In this document: in pieces, positions 18,678 to 27,553 of the stretch | How the letters are laid out: each line of letters begins with the position of its first letter | Numbering within the stretch: position 1 is the stretch's first letter | Assembly: GCA_026708685.1 (NCBI GenBank) | Contig: JAPOUL010000136.1 | Span: 1-64,000, forward strand | DNA length: 64,000 bases | Direction: 5' to 3' | Source of the DNA: Bacteroidota bacterium | GTDB lineage: Bacteria > Bacteroidota > Rhodothermia > Rhodothermales > Bin80 | The notes under the pieces: model-generated | What the model was told of the DNA's origin: nothing | Database searches by the model: none | The model's input: only the letters and a program-made list of their open reading frames with translations | Made by a program: the position numbers and the translations under genes

Positions 18678-19970
18678 TTACACTAACACTTCTCTGGGGT
18701 CCGTAATCAGACCAGTGAGTGCACTGGCGGCAACCGTGAGTGGTGACGCTAAATACACCGAGGCTTGCTTGGATCCCATGCGCCCAGGGAAATTCCGATT
18801 GGTTGTAGAAATCACCACTTCATCGCCCTGCATACGTCCGAAGGTATCAGGGGGGCCTCCCAAACAAGCAGCACAGCTCGCCTGCCCCATTTTGCAACCT
18901 GCATTGACAAACACATCCCATAAGGTCATCCCATCAAGGGTTTCCGAGCGAAGAGACTCAGAGATTTCTGTCGTAGCAGGTACGATATAGGTGTCAATGA
19001 CAACTTCCTGCCCCTTGATGATATGAGCTGCAGCCTCAAAATCTTCCAACTTTCCGCCAGTACAACTGCCAACATACGCACGGTCTAAACGCGTTCCAGC
19101 GACTTCAATCACACTTGCACGGTTATCAGGTCGATGCGGTTTGGCCACTACGGGCTCCAGCCTAGATACATCATAGCGGTATTCGGAATGGAATCGGGCA
19201 TTGTCATCACTGTAAATGCATTCAAAGTCGTGATCAGTTCGTGCACGCACATATTCAATCGTCGTTTCGTCTGGAGCAATGACACCATTTTTCCCGCCAG
19301 CTTCAATGGCCATGTTGGTCAGTGTCATCCGCTCTTGCATGGACAAGGAATAAACCGATTCACCATCAAACTCCATGGCACGGTACGTAGCACCATCACA
19401 CCCAATATCTCCAATCACAGCTAGAATCAAATCTTTGGCCATCAGATAGGGAGGCAATTCACCCTCAAAAATAAATCGCATGGTCTCAGGGACTCTCAAC
19501 CAGATTTTCCCCGTCCCCATGATCAGAGCCGCATCGGTGTTGCCCACGCCAGTAGAAAACATCCCGAATGCTCCAGAGGTGCATGTATGACTGTCTGTTC
19601 CAATCAGTAACGAACCTGGTCGATTGAATCCCTCTTCGGCCAAGGCCATATGGCAAACCCCTTTATATCGGGGAGACCCTACATCGTAATAGTGAGGCAA
19701 ATCATGCTGCTCTGCAAATGCTCGCAAAAGTTGAACATTTCGGTTTGCATGATGATTTTCGGTGAAGATATAATGGTCCGGGAGAATCACCAGTTTCTCT
19801 GGATCCCATACCTTCGCATCCTCTCCAAATTCCCGCTTGAAGATATCTATGGTCGGAGGACCACAAACATCATGGGTCATCAGGATGTCTACATCCACCC
19901 AGACACTTTCACCGGGTGCAATCCGGTTACGTCCGCAATGGCTTGAAATAATTTTTTCGGTAATGGTCAT
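18678..19970 (-). CDS. leuC: 3-isopropylmalate dehydratase large subunit
   Basis: A 430-residue aconitase-family subunit carrying the [4Fe-4S] cluster. The cluster cysteines are visible in GSCTGGK and in the pair ASCAACLGGP; the substrate loop LLIGTDSHTCTSGAFG is present. At about 430 residues it is the compact (HacA/archaeal-like) form rather than the 460-470-residue enterobacterial one. Its ATG overlaps the leuA stop in an ATGA arrangement. It works with LeuD in leucine synthesis and, given cimA in the operon, probably in isoleucine synthesis. Confidence 0.95.
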   Translation of the reverse strand: MTITEKIISSHCGRNRIAPGESVWVDVDILMTHDVCGPPTIDIFKREFGEDAKVWDPEKLVILPDHYIFTENHHANRNVQLLRAFAEQHDLPHYYDVGSPRYKGVCHMALAEEGFNRPGSLLIGTDSHTCTSGAFGMFSTGVGNTDAALIMGTGKIWLRVPETMRFIFEGELPPYLMAKDLILAVIGDIGCDGATYRAMEFDGESVYSLSMQERMTLTNMAIEAGGKNGVIAPDETTIEYVRARTDHDFECIYSDDNARFHSEYRYDVSRLEPVVAKPHRPDNRASVIEVAGTRLDRAYVGSCTGGKLEDFEAAAHIIKGQEVVIDTYIVPATTEISESLRSETLDGMTLWDVFVNAGCKMGQASCAACLGGPPDTFGRMQGDEVVISTTNRNFPGRMGSKQASVYLASPLTVAASALTGLITDPREVLV

Positions 19971-21586
19971 GATTTTTGACTTCCGTCACTGCCAAATGAT
20001 TGCATAATTCCGTCGGACACAAACTCTTCACCGCTACTGACTCTAAAGGCTTCCAGCTGATTTAATGCCTGAACATAAGCATTCGCTGATGCCTGCAGAA
20101 CATCGGTATGTTGAGCAATGCCTCTAAACAGGGTTCCATGCTCGCTGATGAGCACTGTTACTTCTCCCATCGCATCTTTACCCTCCCCTACCGATCGTAT
20201 GGCGTAAGATACCAGGCCATGACGACTGCCAGCAGCCAAATCAATGGCTCTGTAGATGGCCTCAACGGGTCCATCTCCCTCGCCAATTTTTCGGCATGAT
20301 GTATCCGATGATCCGTGATATAAAAGAACTTCAGCACGAGGAACTCTCCCCGTTCCACAGTTTACAGATAGATGATCCAGACGATAATGGATGATTGGAG
20401 AATCCCCTTTCTGTCCCTGAGCAATGGCAATCAGATCTTCATCAAAGATCTCTTTTTTTAGATCTGCAAGTGCAACAAATTCATTGTATACATCTTCTTT
20501 TCGATCCTCTCCAACAAAAATCCCCAACTTCTCCAGTCGACTGAAGAGTCCATGCCGGCCAGAATGTCGTCCTAAACGGATCGCTTCAGGGTCTTGACCT
20601 ACATCCTCGGCTTTCATGATCTCATAGGTCTCCCGGCTTTTGAGAACCCCATGTTGGTGAATCCCAGCCTCATGGCTAAACGCATTCGCTCCGACCACCG
20701 CTTTGTTGGGAGGCACGGGAAAGCCCGTTGCACTTGAGACCATCTTGCTGGTTGCAGACAGTAAGCGCGTTTCAATCCCTGTATGGGTGCCAAACAGCTT
20801 GCCTCGCACATGTAAAGCCATCACCACCTCTTCCAAAGATGCATTGCCAGCCCGTTCCCCAATGCCATTGATCGTACATTCGACTTGTCGTGCACCAGCA
20901 AGAACACCCGCCAAAGAGTTCGCAACCGCTAACCCTAAGTCATCATGGCAATGAACCGAAAGGGTCACATTCTCTATGTTAAGGCATCTTTCTCGAACGG
21001 TTTTGAAGAGAGCCGCATATTCACGAGGCACACAATACCCCGTCGTATCGGGAATGTTGATCGTCGTCGCCCCCGCTTCAATAGCAACATTGATGACATC
21101 TACAAGAAAATCCACCTCCGTTCGACCTGCATCTTCAGCACTGAATTCCACATCATCGGTGATCGCACATGCCTGACGAACAGACCGATCCACCATGTTC
21201 AGGACCGACTGGCGTTTTTCATCCAAGGACTTTCCATAACGATCGGCTCCAAACTTTGCCTTCAAGTGGATATCACTGGTTCCTACAAAGGTGTGAATGC
21301 GGGTTTTGCTACCCGTCTTGAGGGCTTCACCTGCAGCGTCTATATCAGCCTCTATGGTTCGGGCAAGAGCCGCTACCACAGGACCCTCTACCTCGTTGGC
21401 AATGGTCTCTACAGCTTCAAACTGGGCAGGGGAAGAAATCGGAAACCCCGCTTCAATAATGTCTACATTGAGCTGAGCCAACTGATGAGCAATTCGGATT
21501 TTTTCCGAAATGTTCATGGAGGCACCAGGAGCTTGCTCTCCGTCTCGCAACGTGGTTTCAAAAATCAATACTTTATCGCTGATCAT
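19967..21586 (-). CDS. leuA: 2-isopropylmalate synthase
   Basis: Condenses acetyl-CoA with 2-oxoisovalerate in the first committed step of leucine synthesis. 539 residues: the HMGL-like barrel starts with ETTLRDGEQAPGASMNISEK, metal-binding histidines lie in SVHCHDDLGLAVANS, and the glycine-rich NGIGERAGNASLEEVVMAL follows. HEAGIHQHG is in the linker, and the C-terminal LeuA allosteric dimer domain (about 390-520) is the usual site of leucine feedback inhibition. The 50-base gap to leuB is the largest inside this operon, so a minor internal promoter is possible. Confidence 0.96.
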   Translation of the reverse strand: MISDKVLIFETTLRDGEQAPGASMNISEKIRIAHQLAQLNVDIIEAGFPISSPAQFEAVETIANEVEGPVVAALARTIEADIDAAGEALKTGSKTRIHTFVGTSDIHLKAKFGADRYGKSLDEKRQSVLNMVDRSVRQACAITDDVEFSAEDAGRTEVDFLVDVINVAIEAGATTINIPDTTGYCVPREYAALFKTVRERCLNIENVTLSVHCHDDLGLAVANSLAGVLAGARQVECTINGIGERAGNASLEEVVMALHVRGKLFGTHTGIETRLLSATSKMVSSATGFPVPPNKAVVGANAFSHEAGIHQHGVLKSRETYEIMKAEDVGQDPEAIRLGRHSGRHGLFSRLEKLGIFVGEDRKEDVYNEFVALADLKKEIFDEDLIAIAQGQKGDSPIIHYRLDHLSVNCGTGRVPRAEVLLYHGSSDTSCRKIGEGDGPVEAIYRAIDLAAGSRHGLVSYAIRSVGEGKDAMGEVTVLISEHGTLFRGIAQHTDVLQASANAYVQALNQLEAFRVSSGEEFVSDGIMQSFGSDGSQKS

Positions 21587-21637
21587 ACGACAGTCTGCTC
21601 TGGTAGATTTCCTTATTAAGATAGGATAAAATAATGA

Positions 21638-22708
21638 CTATACCGTTGATGGTGATCGCTCAAATGCAGAACTGAGTACAGCATCTCCGAACTTAGTGGT
21701 AGAAGCGGTTCCACCAAGATCACGTGTTAGGATTCCACGATCCAACGAGTGAAAAATTCCATGCCGAATACGTGCACCAGCGTCGCGTTCTCCAAGTGTT
21801 TCCAAAAGCATGGCAGCACTCAGAAGAGCACCCGCAGGATTGGCAAATCCTTTTCCCGCGATATCGGGTGCACTTCCATGGATCGGTTCAAATAATCCTA
21901 CCCTCCCACCCATTGTCGCGGAGGGCAGGATCCCTAACGAGCCTGGGAGTGTCCCAGCCAAGTCACTGAGGATATCACCAAACAGGTTAGCGGTTACAAT
22001 CACATCAAATTGGGCTGGGCGAAGGATCAACTGGATCGCAGCGTTATCCACATAGAGGTGTTCTAAATCTACATCAGGAAACTCTACCCGATGAAGTTCA
22101 CTGACCACAGAACGCCACAATTGGGAAACTTCCAGAACATTTGCCTTATCTACAGAGGTAAGTATTCCTTTTCTTTTTCTGGCAAGATCAAATGCTAGCC
22201 GAGCAATTCGCTCTACCTCAAATCGCGAATACACCATGGAATTACATGCATTCTCGGCAGTCATGCCGCGAGGAGTTCCAAAGTAAATCCCTCCAGTGAG
22301 CTCGCGTACGATCAAAAGATCTGTTCCTGAAACCCTCTCTGGTCGCAGTGGAGAACTGCCTACAAGGCTTTCAGGGACCAAGACAGGACGCAGATTTGCA
22401 AATCCACCCAACGCCTTACGAAGGGAAAGAAGAGCAGCCTCGCACCTGCGAGATCCCGTTTCGTGATCCCACTTTGGACCACCAAGTGCTCCCAAGAACA
22501 CCGCATCCGATACCAGACACGCATCACGCGTGGCATCTGGGAATGGCGTATCATACGCGTCAAGAGCACATCCTCCAATCGGCCATTCTTCAAGTGATAC
22601 TTTAAATCCAAACTCGTTAGATGCTGTATGGATGGCTCTTACAGCTTCCCGAGTCACTTCAGGTCCAATACCGTCACCGGGTAATACAGCCACTTGATAG
22701 GAAGCCAT
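21638..22708 (-). CDS. leuB: 3-isopropylmalate dehydrogenase
   Basis: NAD-dependent oxidative decarboxylation of 3-isopropylmalate. A 356-residue member of the isocitrate/isopropylmalate dehydrogenase family. It starts VAVLPGDGIGPEVT, has LRPERVSGTDLLIVRELTGG and the substrate/Mg motif VDNAAIQL with downstream NLFGDILSDLAGTLPGSLG, and FEPIHGSAPDIAGKG near residue 270 for NAD binding. Located 11 bases after ilvC in the operon. Confidence 0.96.
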   Translation of the reverse strand: MASYQVAVLPGDGIGPEVTREAVRAIHTASNEFGFKVSLEEWPIGGCALDAYDTPFPDATRDACLVSDAVFLGALGGPKWDHETGSRRCEAALLSLRKALGGFANLRPVLVPESLVGSSPLRPERVSGTDLLIVRELTGGIYFGTPRGMTAENACNSMVYSRFEVERIARLAFDLARKRKGILTSVDKANVLEVSQLWRSVVSELHRVEFPDVDLEHLYVDNAAIQLILRPAQFDVIVTANLFGDILSDLAGTLPGSLGILPSATMGGRVGLFEPIHGSAPDIAGKGFANPAGALLSAAMLLETLGERDAGARIRHGIFHSLDRGILTRDLGGTASTTKFGDAVLSSAFERSPSTV

Positions 22709-22719
22709 GATCTACGAAT

Positions 22720-23724
22720 TTACAGATTAACGGTATCGTTGCTTTTCTGAAGCCATGCCATCATCTTGCGTAGTTTTTGTCCTATTTTTTCTACTGGATG
22801 AGATGCAGTTGCTTCCCGATAAGCTTGAAATGTCGGTTGTCCCTCCTCACATTCCTGAATCCATTCTTGAGCAAACTGTCCAGACTGAATTTCGGAGAGA
22901 ATCCGTTTCATCTCTTGTTTCACTTGGGGGCCTATGATCCTTGGACCTCTTGAGTAATTACCATATTCAGCCGTATCGCTAATGGAGTAGTTCATATAGG
23001 ACAGTCCTCCTTCGTAGTAGAGATCTACAATCAGCTTCAGTTCGTGAAGAACCTCAAAGTAGGCTAATTCTTCAGGATAGCCTGCCTCGGTCAGGGTTTC
23101 AAATCCAGCCTGTATTAGTGCTTGTGATCCTCCGCAAAGGACAGCCTGCTCTCCAAAGAGATCGGTTTCTGTCTCGTCTTTGAAATTTGTCTCAATAACT
23201 CCAGCACGTGTACCGCCGATTGCGTGGGCATAACTCAGTGCGAGGGCCATGGCGGAGCCGCTAGCATCTTGAGCTACGGCAGCAAGACAAGGAGTTCCTT
23301 TGCCCTCTTCAAAGGTGCGCCGAACCAAATGTCCTGGTCCTTTGGGAGCGACCATGAAGACATCCACGCCTTCGGGGGCCTGAATTTGGTCGTAATGGAC
23401 ATTAAATCCATGACCAAAGGCTAACGCTTTGCCGGGCGTAATGTGTTGGGCAATCTCCGCTTCGTAGACGCGTTTCTGATCCTGATCTGGGATGAGAATC
23501 ATGACGACATTTCCCCATGCAGCAGCATCGGAGATTGACATCACTCGAAGTCCCTTCGCACGAGCCTTTTCGACAGACTGAGATCCATCCCGTAGTCCAA
23601 CGACTACATTTGCCCCACTGTCTTTGAGATTCAAGGCATGGGCATGGCCTTGACTTCCATAACCGATCACCGCCACTTTTTTGTTGAGAATGATGGAAGG
23701 ATCGGCGTTATAATGTACGTTCAT
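22720..23724 (-). CDS. ilvC: Ketol-acid reductoisomerase
   Basis: Mg-dependent isomerisation and NAD(P)H reduction of acetolactate/acetohydroxybutyrate. A 334-residue class I (short) KARI. The Rossmann motif is [17 protein letters not shown] and the cofactor loop [12 protein letters not shown] carries a serine before the Q-S pair typical of NADP preference. Catalytic residues lie in [13 protein letters not shown], and the C-terminal metal-binding region [14 protein letters not shown] and [14 protein letters not shown] is present. Between ilvN and leuB. Confidence 0.97.
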   Translation of the reverse strand: MNVHYNADPSIILNKKVAVIGYGSQGHAHALNLKDSGANVVVGLRDGSQSVEKARAKGLRVMSISDAAAWGNVVMILIPDQDQKRVYEAEIAQHITPGKALAFGHGFNVHYDQIQAPEGVDVFMVAPKGPGHLVRRTFEEGKGTPCLAAVAQDASGSAMALALSYAHAIGGTRAGVIETNFKDETETDLFGEQAVLCGGSQALIQAGFETLTEAGYPEELAYFEVLHELKLIVDLYYEGGLSYMNYSISDTAEYGNYSRGPRIIGPQVKQEMKRILSEIQSGQFAQEWIQECEEGQPTFQAYREATASHPVEKIGQKLRKMMAWLQKSNDTVNL

Positions 23725-23744
23725 AAGTTGATTAAGTATTATAG

Positions 23745-24311
23745 TTATGAGTCACGTTGCATCGCAACTCGGCCACTCCGTGCAACTTCCAGAATTTTGT
23801 GAGAGGCCATCATTTGAATGAAAGCGTCAATTTTGGGAGATGGACCTCGAAGTTCAAACATCATGGTTTTTGGGGTAATATCAACGACCTTACCCCGAAA
23901 GATGTCATTGACATCTAGGATTTCAGATCGAGTATCTGCGGTGTATGCGACTTTAAGCAGACAGATTTCTCGCTCTACAAAATCAGTATCGGTCAGATCA
24001 ATGACTTCAATGGTGTCCACCAGTCGGCTCAATTGTCTTAACACTTGGGAAATAATGCGTCCATTGCCGACCGTCACGATATTCATCCGGCTGATCGTTG
24101 GATCTTCAGTAACACCGACAGTAACACTATCAATATTAAACCCACGGGCTGAAAACATATTCACTACACGAATGAATGCACCGATACTGTTCTCCACGAG
24201 AACGACAATCGTGTGGGAGTGCACCATTTCGTTTTCATCCGGTTCAATAGGCTCCCCTGCAGCCTTTTTACGAATGATTTGCTGTGGGGTCAGGATAAGG
24301 GTTTCGGACAT
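23745..24311 (-). CDS. ilvN: Acetolactate synthase small (regulatory) subunit
   Basis: A 188-residue regulatory partner of IlvB. The ACT domain occupies about residues 28-105 ([20 protein letters not shown], then [14 protein letters not shown]), followed by the ALS_ss_C domain (110-185). The family form with the long C-terminal domain corresponds to IlvH/IlvN and normally confers valine feedback inhibition. It follows ilvB by 22 bases. An N-terminal extension of about 25 residues precedes the ACT domain. Confidence 0.93.
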   Translation of the reverse strand: MSETLILTPQQIIRKKAAGEPIEPDENEMVHSHTIVVLVENSIGAFIRVVNMFSARGFNIDSVTVGVTEDPTISRMNIVTVGNGRIISQVLRQLSRLVDTIEVIDLTDTDFVEREICLLKVAYTADTRSEILDVNDIFRGKVVDITPKTMMFELRGPSPKIDAFIQMMASHKILEVARSGRVAMQRDS

Positions 24312-24333
24312 CAGGAAATCAAGAAAGTGTACC

Positions 24334-26133
24334 TCAAACGAATGAGTTCGGAGTCATGCGATCGGTGATCATATCACCTGTGGCAGCTCCAGCAGGAACC
24401 ATTGGAAAGACCATCTCTTCTTTCTCAACACAAAACTCCATTAAAACGGGCTTGTCATGAACCTCCCATGCCTGATCAATCACAGATTTGGCCTCTTCAG
24501 GGGTCGTTGCTTTGAGTCCGACACAATGATGAGCTTCGGCTAACTTCACAAAATCAGGGTTGGTATCTGATAGATCGGTATGGCTATAACGCTCCATATG
24601 AAAGAGTTCCTGCCATTGACGAACCATTCCTAAGAACCGATTATTGATCACTGCAATTTTCAAAGGTAGCTTGTGAGCAGCGGCAACACTCATTTCCTGT
24701 GCATTCATCACAAACCCTCCGTCTCCGCTAATACAGATGACGGGACGAGATAACCCTTTTTCACGCATACCAAAAGCAGCTCCCATAGCGGCAGGCATTC
24801 CAAATCCCATGGTACCCAAGCCACCACTGGTGATATGGGTTCTAGGATAGAGGAATCGAAAATACTGAGCAGACCACATCTGATGTTGACCCACATCCGT
24901 AATGACGACCGCATCACCACCTGATTTATTGCGTAATTGTTCAATCACACCTTGGGCGTGGAGTTTGCCATCATGGCCATATTGGAGGGGGCATTCCTGC
25001 CGCCATGCTTCAATTTCTTGGAGCCATTCGGTGGTATCTTTCGGCTTGACAAGTGGTCGCAGACGCTCTAAGACATTCTGCACATCACCCAAGATGGCAC
25101 AATCTGCAAATATATTCTTTGATATACATGACTGATCAATTTCAATATGAATCACCTTCGCATGAGGAGCCCACGAATCCAGCTTGCCTGTAACACGATC
25201 ATCAAATCGTGCACCGACCGCAATGAGGAGATCACAGTGCTGAACGGCCTGATTGGCCCACCATGTTCCGTGCATCCCCAGCATTCGTAATGAAAGAGGA
25301 TCCTCTTCTGGGAATGCACCTAATCCATGCAGAGTTGTGGTGACGGGGATATTCGAATGACGTGCCAACTCCGTCAGATGTTGGGGAGCATCTCTGCTGA
25401 TGGCACCTCCACCCACATAAAACAGCGGGCGTTTTGATTCGGCAATCAACCGTGCAGCACGCTCCAGCTTTTCCGGTCGAACGGGATCCGCCATGGCATA
25501 ACCGCGCATATTGACGGTCTTCGGGTACTGGAACGGAGCCTCAGCTAAAAGCACATCCTTGGGCAAGTCAACCAATACAGGGCCGGGGCGGCCGGTTCTT
25601 GCAATGTGATAGGCTTCCTTGACCGTTCGTGCCAAATCCTTGACATCTCTGACCAAGTAACTGTGCTTAGTGATGGATCGTGTGATTCCAATGGCATCAC
25701 ACTCCTGAAATGCATCGTTGCCAATGAGTGCAGTGGGAACCTGCCCTGTAAACACGACAATCGGAATCGAATCCATATAGGCATCAGCAATTCCCGTAAC
25801 GGTATTTGTCGCACCAGGTCCACTGGTAACAAGAACCGTCCCAACATTACCAGTGGCTTTGGCATAGCCCTCGGCAGCGTGAGTGCCACCCTGTTCATGT
25901 CGAACGAGGATGTGTTGGAAACTGGGATTGATCCGGTGCATCTCGTCATACACTTTGATGACGGCACCGCCGGGATGTCCGAAGATGATTTTGACTCCCT
26001 CGGCTTCAAGAGAGCGAAGAAGAATTTCTGCCCCAGACATCACCTGTGAAGAGGCAAGGACGGGAGCATGATCCTCTGGAAGTGCATCTCCAGAAGTGAT
26101 GGGTTGTACTTTTGTATGGGTATCGTAAGTCAT
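24334..26133 (-). CDS. ilvB: Acetolactate synthase large (catalytic) subunit
   Basis: A 599-residue thiamine-diphosphate enzyme making acetolactate and acetohydroxybutyrate. Domains in order are the TPP N-terminal domain (FGHPGGAVIKVYDEM, RHEQGGTHAAEGYA with the catalytic glutamate), the central FAD domain (about 220-350) and the C-terminal TPP domain with GDGGFVMNAQE and NNRFLGMVRQWQ. First gene of the ilv-leu-cim operon. A promoter would have to lie in the roughly 100-base gap upstream or further into the DUF4249 gene. No leader peptide rich in branched-chain codons or T-box was recognised there. No ilvD or ilvE lies in the window. Confidence 0.97.
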   Translation of the reverse strand: MTYDTHTKVQPITSGDALPEDHAPVLASSQVMSGAEILLRSLEAEGVKIIFGHPGGAVIKVYDEMHRINPSFQHILVRHEQGGTHAAEGYAKATGNVGTVLVTSGPGATNTVTGIADAYMDSIPIVVFTGQVPTALIGNDAFQECDAIGITRSITKHSYLVRDVKDLARTVKEAYHIARTGRPGPVLVDLPKDVLLAEAPFQYPKTVNMRGYAMADPVRPEKLERAARLIAESKRPLFYVGGGAISRDAPQHLTELARHSNIPVTTTLHGLGAFPEEDPLSLRMLGMHGTWWANQAVQHCDLLIAVGARFDDRVTGKLDSWAPHAKVIHIEIDQSCISKNIFADCAILGDVQNVLERLRPLVKPKDTTEWLQEIEAWRQECPLQYGHDGKLHAQGVIEQLRNKSGGDAVVITDVGQHQMWSAQYFRFLYPRTHITSGGLGTMGFGMPAAMGAAFGMREKGLSRPVICISGDGGFVMNAQEMSVAAAHKLPLKIAVINNRFLGMVRQWQELFHMERYSHTDLSDTNPDFVKLAEAHHCVGLKATTPEEAKSVIDQAWEVHDKPVLMEFCVEKEEMVFPMVPAGAATGDMITDRMTPNSFV

Positions 26134-26236
26134 GATTCTAAAAGTGAATAGTTACCTACAAGAACACTGATACGAATAAGTCGGTCAGATGTCCCCTCAT
26201 CAAGAATGAATGATTTCATCAGCTCTACGACGCATC

Positions 26237-27508
26237 TTAACGGCCCGATGTTTTGATAAATGTTCTTTGGAACACGGCAAATCGTCCATTGGCATCAAGC
26301 CCCGATTGGATCATCATCAACGAAAGTTGTCTATTGCTGTACGACCGATTAAGAATAAGTTCAGTATTCCGAAATAAGGTCTGTGCATCATGATAAAGCC
26401 GAATCTGATAGTCTAACCCATCATGATGGGAAATGTTATACGCTCCATCAAGTGAAACTGTCATCATGGAATCCGGCAAAGATTCATGTGGAACTTGCAT
26501 GAATCCAGTCACCCTGTTCTTTGGATGGAGAGTAAACTCAATGTGATCGGGTGTTGTATCCACCTTACCGAAGTTGAGTATGCTAAATCCTGATGAAGTA
26601 TATGTTCCCAGTAGTTGGTGGTGGAGAATTTCAGGCGAATCATCTCCGTCAACATCAAGCATGTATCCTGCAAAGACTCCATGCCCACCCATGATATTGG
26701 ATGTTACTGAACTCGGCTCTGCAAAAGGGGTGTCACGAGAATTTTCTTGCACTGTTTTGGTCAAATAGTAATCATAGTACGATGAACTCACCGTGTGTAA
26801 ATACGTCGTTGGATCTGAGGAGGAGAATTGTGGAGAAATATTCATAGTGAAGGTTTGTCCATTAAACGGTTCATCATGGATGAGTGCCACTCTCACTATT
26901 GGCTGGTCAATGTAGGGAGCCAATGGATCCTGAATTGAAAACTGCTTCATCTGCTCATTCAATTCTGCATTCAATACTTGAAATGACCCATATTGTATAT
27001 TATGGGTCAACATAGAAAGTGTGTAATAATGTTTGGCATTCCCATCATCCTCCAAGGTCACGAAAATACGCTCACTCTCGGAGTTGATCACCACCTCTTG
27101 AATCTTTGTCAAGGATGGGAGTTGATCGGTTGCTTCCACACTTTCAAACCCCGTGGCTTCCACCGTTAAAGTGTAAACAACTCCCATCTTCGGCAGTGAG
27201 GACTCTCCAAAATAAAACCCTCCCCCCTCATGGGATAATGTCAAAAATGTACCATCACTCCCTTCAATGGTGACTTTAGCGTGATCAATGATCGCAGGAA
27301 TGATGGATTCCTGTTGGACCCCTACGGTTTGTTGGAGGACTACTTTCCAGGGTGCACCCTCTGTGAAGAGACAGTTGACAACAATCTGTGGATCTGGACT
27401 ATCGATTTTAATCTCAAGCACGCTACTACAACGTGTCAATGCGAGACAATAAAACGCTACAAATATCGCTGTGAAAAGAATTTTGAAAAAATGATTTAGC
27501 ATAGTCAT
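26237..27508 (-). CDS. DUF4249 lipoprotein, partner of the TonB receptor
   Basis: A probable outer-membrane lipoprotein of about 423 residues. The open frame reaches a TTG at 27553, but the first ATG (27508, MTMLNHFFKILF) gives a normal signal peptide with a lipobox ending LALTRCSS, so I prefer it. The segment IVVNCLFTEGAPWKVVLQQT is the characteristic start of DUF4249, whose members in Bacteroidota are encoded beside TonB-dependent receptors. It begins about 45 bases downstream of the receptor gene. The substrate is unknown. By analogy with SusD-type partners it may capture ligand at the cell surface, but that is inference. Confidence 0.85.
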   Translation of the reverse strand: MTMLNHFFKILFTAIFVAFYCLALTRCSSVLEIKIDSPDPQIVVNCLFTEGAPWKVVLQQTVGVQQESIIPAIIDHAKVTIEGSDGTFLTLSHEGGGFYFGESSLPKMGVVYTLTVEATGFESVEATDQLPSLTKIQEVVINSESERIFVTLEDDGNAKHYYTLSMLTHNIQYGSFQVLNAELNEQMKQFSIQDPLAPYIDQPIVRVALIHDEPFNGQTFTMNISPQFSSSDPTTYLHTVSSSYYDYYLTKTVQENSRDTPFAEPSSVTSNIMGGHGVFAGYMLDVDGDDSPEILHHQLLGTYTSSGFSILNFGKVDTTPDHIEFTLHPKNRVTGFMQVPHESLPDSMMTVSLDGAYNISHHDGLDYQIRLYHDAQTLFRNTELILNRSYSNRQLSLMMIQSGLDANGRFAVFQRTFIKTSGR

Positions 27509-27553
27509 TGTTCGTTCATGGCGAAGGGAAGCCCAAATAATGTGTCCATACAA

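Noticed and set aside
20945-21619. 224-codon plus-strand frame opposite leuA
   Set aside because: Antisense shadow of a strongly conserved gene; no family similarity.
25606-26049. 147-codon plus-strand frame opposite ilvB
   Set aside because: Antisense shadow of ilvB.
26134-26236. Attenuator or T-box ahead of ilvB
   Set aside because: No run of branched-chain codons, no T-box sequence and no clear terminator hairpin was found in the short gap.
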